This document shows, piece after piece, positions 1 to 6,681 of a stretch of DNA of 40,554 nt. The position numbers and the translations under genes are program-made. Under the pieces are notes generated by a model, which did no database searches, was not told the origin of the DNA, and worked only from the letters and a program-made list of their open reading frames with translations. This DNA comes from a bacterium UBP15_UBA6099 (GTDB lineage: Bacteria > UBP15 > UBA6099), in NCBI GenBank assembly GCA_002435745.1, contig DIWT01000041.1, forward strand, positions 1 through 40,554, written 5' to 3'. The first letter of the stretch is position 1. Each line of letters begins with the position of its first letter.

Positions 1-32
1 GCCCGGAGCTTTTTCAACAGCCCCATTACCAC

Positions 33-127
33 GAATACTCAGCCAGTGATAAGGCACAATTTGGAGTGCGGCGATTCATGTATAGACCGGGAACATGGGT
101 AACACTCGTTCGGGAACATGGGTAACA
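33..127 (+). repeat. Left inverted arm of the IS481-type remnant
   Basis: This arm pairs with 631-724. Its outer 43 bases (33-75) match exactly, and the inner half matches imperfectly with one single-base length difference. Its two internal motif copies (88-104, 111-127) are of the GGGAACATGGGTAACA type, unlike those of the right arm. Confidence 0.88.
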
Positions 128-168
128 GTTAAACTCTCCTTGAGGGGAAAGGAATGGAGGAGAGAAAA

Positions 169-536
169 ATGTCATGGAAAGAGACCTCGGTCATGGAACA
201 AAGAAAGGAATACGCGATGCTCGCGGCGCAGGAAGGCGCGAACATAAACGAATTGTGTCAGAGGTACGGCATTAGCCGCAAAACAGGATACAAGAGGATT
301 AAGCGACACAGCGACGGGGGCGAAGGATGGCAAAAAGACAGGTCGCGACGTCCGCATCGCTCGCCGAACATGATTTCCGAAGAAATGGAAAAAGAAATAC
401 TGCGCGTCAGGAACGCGCATTCGGAATGGGGAGGGCGAAAGACACTCAAAGTTCTTGAGAGTACGCTGTTTGCTTCTACGGCCATCAAGTCGCCGTCATA
501 GACCTCGCAAAGGGAGAATGCCTGCAATGCAGATAG
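169..536 (+). pseudogene. IS481 family transposase remnant, N-terminus joined out of frame to C-terminus
   Basis: The N-terminal part starts best at ATG 169, after a GGAGGAGA ribosome-binding site at 156-163; an in-frame ATG at 154 has no such site. It encodes the typical IS481 opening: MSWKETSVMEQR, a helix-turn-helix (ELCQRYGISRKTGYKR) and the DRSRRPHRSP linker, up to the GGRK motif. The frame open from 462 to the TAG at 534-536 encodes YAVCFYGHQVAVIDLAKGEC, which resembles the extreme C-terminus of IS481 transposases. The whole DDE catalytic domain between them is missing, and the joint near 461 changes frame, so the translated product (stop at 499-501) has only foreign residues after the DNA-binding domain. 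It cannot catalyse transposition. It could at most bind the element ends. Confidence 0.85.
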
Positions 537-630
537 AATTAACGCAAAAGAGAAAACAGCATGAGATCGCGCGCGCGCGCATGCGTTGCGCGTGCGGCCC
601 CTTCTCCTCCTTGTTTTTCAATCCAAAATG

Positions 631-724
631 TGTTGCCTATGTCTCCGAACACTTGTTGCCTATGTCTCCGACCATACATTCATCGCCGCACTCCAAATTG
701 TGCCTTATCACTGGCTGAGTATTC
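631..724 (-). repeat. Right inverted arm of the IS481-type remnant
   Basis: This is the reverse complement of the left arm. Its two motif copies (631-647, 654-670) read CGGAGACATAGGCAACA on the minus strand. They differ at several positions from the left-arm version, so the arms are not recent identical copies over their inner halves. Confidence 0.88.
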
Positions 725-847
725 ATGGCAATCAGGAAGTTTTTTTTCTTTGTGCATGATGCTTTTTACCAAATAGTTAATGGGATTTTTAACTTAATTA
801 TTCGTATATGTTTGTGCTATAAAAAAATGAGAAAAAAACGCGAGCGC
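725..847. other. AT-rich intergenic stretch
   Basis: This short AT-rich segment lies between the IS remnant and the end of the permease gene. Read on the minus strand, two T-rich runs follow the permease stop codon (roughly 830-847) and could serve termination, but no convincing stem was found. No coding signal was seen. Confidence 0.4.
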
Positions 848-1705
848 TCAGCCGACGGCGGCGATATACCCGCAGATGGCGGCGGCCGCGAAAATGAAAA
901 TCATTCCAAGCCAGTTGCGGCGCAGCGGATTTTCCTTCAGGAATATTATCGACAGAACGAAGCCGAAAGGTATTGTCGTGGCGAACAGAGGAGCCCACAC
1001 GGAGGCGGGCAGACCGTCCAGCCCTGCCATCAGAAGCGTGTCGCCAAATACGAGAGTGGTCGCTGACAACAGGCAGATAAGGAAAGTTTTCCGGGTGACT
1101 TTTCCGCCGACGAAAGGGTACATCGCGCCGAGAGCGACCGCCGCCGCCGTCAGCTTTATAAAAACAAATGTGGCGTACGGCACGCCCGCCACGGCGATTT
1201 TCGTGATGATGATGCCGACAGCCCAGAGAATAGAGACTAGCAGCGCGGCGGGAATCGCCGGACGCCAGTTGTGAGCGCCGTTCTTGGGAGCCGGGCCCAT
1301 GAACGCCACGCCTATCCCCAGAAGGATTATCACGGGGATGAACATGGGGAGAAATTTTTCTCCGAGGAAAATGACGCTCAACAGCACCGTCCAGATTCCG
1401 ATGGAGTTTGAGACGGGGGCGACGCGGTGCATTCCGCCTTTGTTCATGGCGGTAAAGAAAATGATGGCTCCGACCACCCACGAAATCAGCCCGACGAGAG
1501 CGGTCATGGCGTACTGTCGCAGGGTGAGATCGGGAAAGGCGTCGCCGGTCATAGCCACGCTCAGAACATAGCACATGGGAGCTGCGAGGCCGAATCGGAA
1601 GAAGCATACTTTGACGGGATGCAGATCGCGGGTTGCGGCGGTTCCCGCCACTTGCGCTATCGCGCAGATGAAACAGCCGAGGATGGTGTAAAGGATATAT
1701 AGCAA
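848..1705 (-). CDS. EamA/DMT-superfamily membrane transporter
   Basis: This 285-residue protein is almost wholly hydrophobic, with about ten predicted membrane segments in two similar halves (roughly residues 2-137 and 150-283). That is the usual size and layout of drug/metabolite transporter family permeases. The second half has the typical internal lysine/glutamate pattern (IIFLKENPLRRNWLG) near the end of the penultimate helix. The substrate cannot be read from sequence. The start is TTG at 1705: the codon before it in frame is TGA, and no ATG occurs before residue 44, so TTG is nearly forced, although no strong ribosome-binding site precedes it. It lies 156 bases downstream of the small helical gene on the same strand and may or may not be cotranscribed with it. 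Confidence 0.85.
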   Translation of the reverse strand: MLYILYTILGCFICAIAQVAGTAATRDLHPVKVCFFRFGLAAPMCYVLSVAMTGDAFPDLTLRQYAMTALVGLISWVVGAIIFFTAMNKGGMHRVAPVSNSIGIWTVLLSVIFLGEKFLPMFIPVIILLGIGVAFMGPAPKNGAHNWRPAIPAALLVSILWAVGIIITKIAVAGVPYATFVFIKLTAAAVALGAMYPFVGGKVTRKTFLICLLSATTLVFGDTLLMAGLDGLPASVWAPLFATTIPFGFVLSIIFLKENPLRRNWLGMIFIFAAAAICGYIAAVG

Positions 1706-1861
1706 ATCAGCACACGCGCGTTTTCCAAGCGGAGCAAAACCGGGCTACCGCAAACGGCATCCGCGGACGCCGCGCCCCGCGCCCGACGTCCGGCGGCGTT
1801 AGTCTGTTAGACAGAGAGAGTCGCGTCGCTCCGGAGTCGTCCCTCGGAGCCGTCGCGCGGT

Positions 1862-2140
1862 TCAGTCGTCTTCCTCGTCGCGTTTGATAAGTCCGGCGAT
1901 CGATTCGCCTGTGTCCACGATGGCGCGGGTGACGCTTTTGATGACGTCGGCTGTTCCGTCGGCCACGTCCTTGCGCACTCCGGCTATCTTGTCTACCAGT
2001 TTCTCGACGCGTTCGCTGTCGGAAGCGTCTTTGACGATTTCGACGACTTTGTCGTTGAACTCGTCGAGCAACTCGTTCATCTTGTCCACAGTCTCATCGA
2101 CTAGGCTCTTGATGCGGTCCGGATAAGATTCTTTAGACAT
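1862..2140 (-). CDS. Small amphipathic-helix protein, unknown function
   Basis: This 92-residue, highly charged protein contains no cysteine or tryptophan. Nearly its whole length has the periodic hydrophobic/charged pattern of a long amphipathic helix or coiled coil (for example KSLVDETVDKMNELLDEF), ending in an acidic tail, RDEEDD. No signal peptide or membrane segment is visible. A good ribosome-binding site (AAGGAGAG) lies 6-7 bases before the ATG. It starts 63 bases after the aspS stop on the same strand and is probably cotranscribed with it. The composition recalls phasin-like or apolipoprotein-like helical proteins, but I do not recognise a family and no role can be assigned. Confidence 0.7.
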   Translation of the reverse strand: MSKESYPDRIKSLVDETVDKMNELLDEFNDKVVEIVKDASDSERVEKLVDKIAGVRKDVADGTADVIKSVTRAIVDTGESIAGLIKRDEEDD

Positions 2141-2203
2141 TGTTTCTCTCCTTCAAGCTTCGATTCTTTATTAATGCCGCCGCTGGACAAGCCCCGGCGG
2201 AAA

Positions 2204-4021
2204 TTAAACTTCATCGACGGACGGCCCCGCCTGAGCTTCGCTCTGAGCGCGCTGCTTGATAATCTGGACGCCTGCCTCTTTGAGAGCAAGGCGGTCGACC
2301 GTGGACGGCGCGCCGGTCAGCAGGCATGTGCCGGCCTGAGTCTTCGGAAAAGTTATCACGTCGCGGATGGAAGACTCGCCGAGCATGGCGGTGAGAAGGC
2401 GGTCAATGCCGAGGGCGATGCCGCCGTGAGGAGGCGCGCCGTGCCTGAACGCCTCAAGCAGGAACCCGAACCGGTCTTCCGCCTGTTCGTCCGTCATGCC
2501 AATAATGTTGAAGACCCTTTTCTGGAGAACCGGGTCGTGTATTCTGAGGCTGCCGCTGCCGAGTTCGACGCCGTTCAGGACGAGGTCGTACAGCCTGCCG
2601 AGGATTTCGCCGGTGTGGGTTTCGAGCCGGTCGAGGTCGCAGTCCCTCGGCATGGAAAACATGTGGTGCATGGGAGACCATCTCTTTTCTTTCGGGTCCC
2701 ACTCGAAGAGCGGGAACTCGGTGACCCAGCAGAAAGAGAATTTCTTGAGCGGGGGCATTTCCATGACGCGGGCGATTTCGACGCGCGTCTGGGCTAGAAT
2801 CGGCAGCAGATCGGCCTGTTGTCCGGCGAGAAACGTGAGCAGGTCGCCCGGCTGAGCGCCGAACGCGGCTATGAGGGCCTTCTGTTTTTCCTCGTTGAAG
2901 TATTTTACTATGTTCGATTCGAGACCGGCTTCCGTCACTCGCATCCAAGCCATGCCGGTAGAGCCGAGTTTTTGCGTAAAAGCAATAAGTTCGTCGATCT
3001 GTTTTCTGGAAAGAGACTTGCCGCCGCCGGGAGCGCGTATGCCGCGAATGACGCCGCCGCCCGCTATGACGCCCTCGAACACTTTGAAGTCCGAGCCGCG
3101 GATGACTTCGGTGACGTCCGTTATTTCCAACGGGAACCGCAGGTCGGGCTTGTCAATCGCGTACTTGAGCATCACTTCTTCGTATGAGAAGCGAGGAAAA
3201 GGCGTCTCAATTTTTTCGCCGAGAGACCCTTCGAAGACCGAACTGACGAGGCCTTCGATGAGCGCGTAGATGTCCTCCTCGGTGACGAAGCTGAGTTCGA
3301 GGTCGATCTGGGTGTGTTCCGGCTGGCGGTCGGCGCGGAGGTCTTCGTCCCTGTAGCATTTCACTATCTGGAAATATTTGTCGAAGCCGGAGGCCATGAG
3401 AGTCTGCTTGAAAAGCTGAGGCGACTGAGGAAGCGCGTAGAACATGCCCGGATTGAGCCTGCTGGGGACGAGGAAATCGCGCGCGCCTTCGGGAGTCGAT
3501 TTAGAGAGCACGGGGGTGTCTATTTCGAGGAATTCGCGGTCAAAGAAATAGTCCCTGATAATCCTGTTGACATTGCTGCGGAAGATGATGTTGCGCTGCA
3601 TGCGGGGGCGCCGCAGGTCGAGGTATCTGTAGCGGAGCCTGACGCGTTCGTCTTCCGCGCCCTCCTCGCTGACCATAATCGGAGGCGGTTCGCTGACGCT
3701 GAGGATTTTGACCTCGCCCACGAGAACCTCGATCATGCCGGTGGCCAATTTGGGGTTTTCCATCCCTTCCGGCCTTCTGCGCACTTTTCCCTTTACCGCA
3801 ACCACAAACTCGTTGCGAAGGGACTCGCCGACCGGGAAGACGTCTCCCGCCGCGCCGGGATCGAATACGGATTGAGTAAGGCCGTACCTGTCGCGCATAT
3901 CAACGAAAATGACGCCGCCGTGGTCCCGGCTGCGGTTCACCCATCCCATCAGGCACACTTCCGCGCCGATGTCGCTCTCTCTGAGATCTCCGCACGTGTG
4001 CGTCCTTTTCCAGTCGCCCAT
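2204..4021 (-). CDS. aspS: Aspartyl-tRNA synthetase
   Basis: This enzyme charges tRNA-Asp with aspartate (and tRNA-Asn too if it is the non-discriminating type, which cannot be decided here). The order is typical of bacterial AspRS: N-terminal OB-fold anticodon domain (RTHTCGDL...GWVNRSRDHGG), class II core with motif 2 (CYRDEDLRADRQPEHTQIDL), a GAD insertion domain in the middle, and motif 3 (GIALGIDRLLTAMLGESSI followed by RDVITFPKTQ). The length, about 605 residues, suits the bacterial type. ATG at 4021 gives an N-terminus aligned with homologues. TTG at 4036 is an alternative five bases after an AGGTGG site, and the frame is also open to an ATG at 4090. A 92-residue gene follows on the same strand. 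Confidence 0.97.
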   Translation of the reverse strand: MGDWKRTHTCGDLRESDIGAEVCLMGWVNRSRDHGGVIFVDMRDRYGLTQSVFDPGAAGDVFPVGESLRNEFVVAVKGKVRRRPEGMENPKLATGMIEVLVGEVKILSVSEPPPIMVSEEGAEDERVRLRYRYLDLRRPRMQRNIIFRSNVNRIIRDYFFDREFLEIDTPVLSKSTPEGARDFLVPSRLNPGMFYALPQSPQLFKQTLMASGFDKYFQIVKCYRDEDLRADRQPEHTQIDLELSFVTEEDIYALIEGLVSSVFEGSLGEKIETPFPRFSYEEVMLKYAIDKPDLRFPLEITDVTEVIRGSDFKVFEGVIAGGGVIRGIRAPGGGKSLSRKQIDELIAFTQKLGSTGMAWMRVTEAGLESNIVKYFNEEKQKALIAAFGAQPGDLLTFLAGQQADLLPILAQTRVEIARVMEMPPLKKFSFCWVTEFPLFEWDPKEKRWSPMHHMFSMPRDCDLDRLETHTGEILGRLYDLVLNGVELGSGSLRIHDPVLQKRVFNIIGMTDEQAEDRFGFLLEAFRHGAPPHGGIALGIDRLLTAMLGESSIRDVITFPKTQAGTCLLTGAPSTVDRLALKEAGVQIIKQRAQSEAQAGPSVDEV

Positions 4022-4096
4022 CGGTTCAACTTTCAAGATGTCCACCTCTGCCCTTTGTGTTGGCGACGCGCCATGCTCCGCGAACGCCAAATGAAT

Positions 4097-4125
4097 ATGA
4101 TAATAAAAAACTGCTTCATATTCAA
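4097..4125 (-). promoter_or_regulatory. Predicted sigma-70 promoter of aspS
   Basis: On the minus strand TTGAAT (4120-4125) and TATCAT (4097-4102) are separated by 17 bases. Transcription would start near 4090, giving about 70 bases of leader before the preferred aspS start. It lies in the divergent aspS-asd spacer. Confidence 0.6.
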
Positions 4126-4263
4126 TCAGCGCGCGACAGTCGCCTCCGCGCCCGCTAATCCGCCCCGGTTTCTTTCGAGCGAACCCGTTTTTTTAGCCGG
4201 AAATCTTCTCTTTTTCCTCTCTTTCCCCATAATATATAACGACTTTGTTTGAGGAGGCGCGAC

Positions 4264-5385
4264 ATGCTTAAAGTAGGATTCGCCGGTTGGAGAGGAATGG
4301 TCGGCTCCGTTCTCATGGAGAGGATGGAGGCGGAGGGGGATTTCAAAGGTTTCGAGCCGACGTGCTACACGACTTCGCAGAAAGGCGGAGAAGGCCCCAA
4401 GCTCGGCGGGTTCGATTCCGCGCCGCTCGAAGACGCTTATGACATAGAGAGCTTGGCGCGCAACGACATCGTGGTCACCTGCCAAGGCGGCGACTACACG
4501 AAGAAAGTCTATCCTGAGTTGAGAGGAAAAGGCTGGGACGGATACTGGATAGACGCGGCGTCCGCGCTGAGGATGGAAAAAGACGCCGTGCTAGTTCTCG
4601 ACCCGGTGAACCGGAAAGTAATCGACGCCGCGCTCGGCTCCGGCGTAAAGAACTATATCGGGGCAAACTGCACTGTGAGCCTGATGCTGATGGGGCTTGC
4701 GGGACTGTTCGAGCGGGGACTGGTCGAATGGATGATCTCGATGACGTATCAGGCGGCTTCCGGAGCAGGCGCTAATAATATGAGAGAGCTTATAGCCCAG
4801 ATGGGAGCCATTCACGGGGCGGCGGGCGCGATGCTCGACAACCCGGCGTTCGGAATTCTGGACATCGACCGCAAAGTGGACTCCGTCATCAGGAGCAATG
4901 GTTTTCCGACGGCAAATTTCAAGGCCCCTCTCGCGGGAAGCATAATCCCGTGGATAGACAGCCTTATGGAAAACGGCCAGACGCGCGAGGAATGGAAAGG
5001 TTTCGCCGAGACGAACAAGATACTCGGCCTGAACCCGCCGGTTCCCGTGGACGGGATATGCGTCAGGGTGGGCGCGATGCGCAGCCACAGCCAAGCGATA
5101 ACCGTCAAACTGAAAAAAGACGTTCCTCTCGACGAACTGACAGACATTATCGAGTCGGCCAACGAATGGGTCAGCGTGGTTCCGAACAATCCAGAGGAAA
5201 CGAGAAAAAAGCTGACGCCTGCGGCAGTATCGGGAACGCTGGGCGTGCCGGTGGGCAGGATCAGAAAACTCAACATGGGGTCTGAATACCTCGGCCTGTT
5301 CACGGTGGGCGATCAGTTGCTGTGGGGAGCCGCGGAACCAATAAGAAGGATATTGAAGATAGTCCTCGAACGGCTTGACGGCTGA
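4264..5385 (+). CDS. asd: Aspartate-semialdehyde dehydrogenase
   Basis: This enzyme reduces aspartyl phosphate to aspartate semialdehyde with NADPH, the branch point for lysine/diaminopimelate, threonine and methionine synthesis in the cytoplasm. The 373-residue protein is of the E. coli type: nucleotide-binding GFAGWRGMVGSVLM at the N-terminus, VTCQGGDYT, and the catalytic cysteine (Cys136) in GANCTVSLM, next to the E. coli position 135. The substrate-side segment TYQAASGAGANNMRELI is intact. ATG 4264 is chosen because GAGGAGG lies six bases upstream; an in-frame ATG at 4249 precedes that site. A weak -10 (TATAAC, 4235-4240) sits just upstream. The gene is followed by its own terminator, so it appears to be monocistronic. 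Confidence 0.97.
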   Translation: MLKVGFAGWRGMVGSVLMERMEAEGDFKGFEPTCYTTSQKGGEGPKLGGFDSAPLEDAYDIESLARNDIVVTCQGGDYTKKVYPELRGKGWDGYWIDAASALRMEKDAVLVLDPVNRKVIDAALGSGVKNYIGANCTVSLMLMGLAGLFERGLVEWMISMTYQAASGAGANNMRELIAQMGAIHGAAGAMLDNPAFGILDIDRKVDSVIRSNGFPTANFKAPLAGSIIPWIDSLMENGQTREEWKGFAETNKILGLNPPVPVDGICVRVGAMRSHSQAITVKLKKDVPLDELTDIIESANEWVSVVPNNPEETRKKLTPAAVSGTLGVPVGRIRKLNMGSEYLGLFTVGDQLLWGAAEPIRRILKIVLERLDG

Positions 5386-5402
5386 GCGCGGGAACTAAAA
5401 GA

Positions 5403-5436
5403 GATTTATGCCGCGATTAACGGCAATCTTTTTTTC
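5403..5436 (+). terminator. Rho-independent terminator after asd
   Basis: A stem TGCCG (5409-5413) / CGGCA (5421-5425) with a seven-base loop is flanked by a partly pairing GAT/ATC extension and followed by a run of eight T starting at 5429. Confidence 0.75.
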
Positions 5437-5551
5437 CGCGCCCGCCGCCGCAGAATCATATTCCACATAGGCTGGCAAATCGCTTTTCACGGCTTGCCGT
5501 TTATTATTTTTGGCCCATCTTGCCGTTTAATTTTATTGCGAGGCGCGGATG

Positions 5552-5579
5552 TGGACACGCCCCGCGCGGGCCGTATAAT
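5552..5579 (+). promoter_or_regulatory. Predicted promoter of the carA operon, giving little or no leader
   Basis: TGGACA (5552-5557) and a perfect TATAAT (5574-5579) are separated by 16 bases. The expected start point, near 5586-5590, coincides with the carA ATG at 5590, which lacks a clear ribosome-binding site. Initiation may therefore be leaderless. Confidence 0.65.
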
Positions 5580-5589
5580 AGCGGTGACT

Positions 5590-6681
5590 ATGAAAGCGAT
5601 TATTGCTCTAGAGGACGGAACGGCCTTTCACGGCGAGGGCTTCGGAGCGCGGGGCGAAAGCTTCGGAGAGGCCGTTTTCAACACCAGCATGACCGGCTAT
5701 CAGGAGGTGCTCACCGACCCTTCCTACAGAGGCCAGATCGTGGCTATGACGTATCCGCTTATCGGCAATTACGGGATAAACGAGGAAGACCACGAGTCGT
5801 CCCGGATATGGATGAGCGGTTTCGTGGTGAAAGAATACAGCAAGATAGTCAGCAACTGGCGCGCCACCTGCTCGCTGGGGGATTTCCTGATAAAACAGAA
5901 TGTGGTGGGCATAGAGGGGATCGACACGCGGGCGCTGACGAAACACATCAGGGACGCGGGAGCGATGACCGCCGTAATATCGACGGAAGACCTCAACGTG
6001 AAGAGCCTTGTGAAGAAAGCGAGGACGGCTCCGAATATCGTGGGGCGCGACTTGGTTCGGGAAGTGGTTCCCGAAGGCCCGTACCGGTGGTCAAAAAAAG
6101 GCAAATATAAGGTCGCAGCTCTCGACTGCGGCATCAAAATGAATATTCTGCGGCTGTTGGAATCTCACGGTTGCGCTGTGACGGTCTTCCCCGCCGGGAC
6201 CGCCCCGGAAGACATACTTGAGTCGAAACCCGACGGTTTCTTCCTTTCGAACGGCCCCGGAGACCCCAACCTGCCATATCTGGTGAACACGGCAAAAGCG
6301 ATGCTCGCGCGGGAACTGCCGACATTCGGCATCTGCCTCGGCCACCAGATTCTAGGTCTGGCGCTGGGAGGCAACGCTTTCAAGCTGAAGTTCGGCCACA
6401 GGGGGGCAAACCACCCTGTAAAAAACCTACTCACCGGCTCTGTGGAGATAACAGTGCAGAATCACGGGTTCTGCATCGACCCGGCATCGCTAGATCCGAA
6501 GAAAATCGAAATCACGCACATAAATCTGAACGACGGAACGCTCGAGGGATTCAGGCACAAAAAGATTCCCGCGTTCTCGGTGCAGTATCACCCCGAAGCC
6601 GCGGCCGGGCCGCGCGACTCGGAGTACCTGTTCGGGGAATTCATAAAACTTCTGGAAGAAAACGTTGCCGAAAAGAACTGA
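5590..6681 (+). CDS. carA: Carbamoyl-phosphate synthase small (glutaminase) subunit
   Basis: CarA hydrolyses glutamine and channels ammonia to CarB for carbamoyl phosphate, the precursor of pyrimidines and arginine. The 363-residue protein has the CarA-specific N-terminal domain (EDGTAFHGEGFGARGES, MTGYQEVLTDPSYRGQ) and a class I amidotransferase domain with the nucleophile Cys249 in FGICLGHQILG and the His334/Glu336 pair in YHPEAAAGP. ATG 5590 matches the family N-terminus (MKAIIALEDG). The frame is open further upstream to 5494, but that would place the promoter inside the gene. The end overlaps the carB start by 17 bases, implying translational coupling. Confidence 0.97.
   Translation: MKAIIALEDGTAFHGEGFGARGESFGEAVFNTSMTGYQEVLTDPSYRGQIVAMTYPLIGNYGINEEDHESSRIWMSGFVVKEYSKIVSNWRATCSLGDFLIKQNVVGIEGIDTRALTKHIRDAGAMTAVISTEDLNVKSLVKKARTAPNIVGRDLVREVVPEGPYRWSKKGKYKVAALDCGIKMNILRLLESHGCAVTVFPAGTAPEDILESKPDGFFLSNGPGDPNLPYLVNTAKAMLARELPTFGICLGHQILGLALGGNAFKLKFGHRGANHPVKNLLTGSVEITVQNHGFCIDPASLDPKKIEITHINLNDGTLEGFRHKKIPAFSVQYHPEAAAGPRDSEYLFGEFIKLLEENVAEKN

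Larger units (their letters stand above)
33..724. mobile_element. Internally deleted IS481-type insertion element (MITE-like)
   Basis: The element is bounded by long inverted arms. Bases 33-75 are an exact 43-base reverse complement of 682-724, and imperfect similarity continues inward to about 127 on the left and 631 on the right. A looser match extends outward to about 25 and 733. Each arm carries two copies of a roughly 17-base motif: CGGGAACATGGGTAACA at 88-104 and 111-127 on the left, and TGTTGCCTATGTCTCCG at 631-647 and 654-670 on the right. They look like transposase-binding repeats of IS481 elements. Inside are only the start (169-461) and the last codons (462-536) of an IS481 transposase, in different frames. 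A full transposase needs about 1 kb, so the catalytic core has been lost. The exact outer tips and target duplication are not resolved. Confidence 0.85.

Noticed and set aside
798..1607. A 269-codon minus-strand frame overlapping the permease
   Set aside because: It is Arg/His-rich and lacks any membrane pattern, while the overlapping frame has a clear ten-helix transporter.
3314..4252. A 312-codon plus-strand frame over aspS
   Set aside because: It is the antisense shadow of the AspRS gene, with no family-like motif and no start signal.
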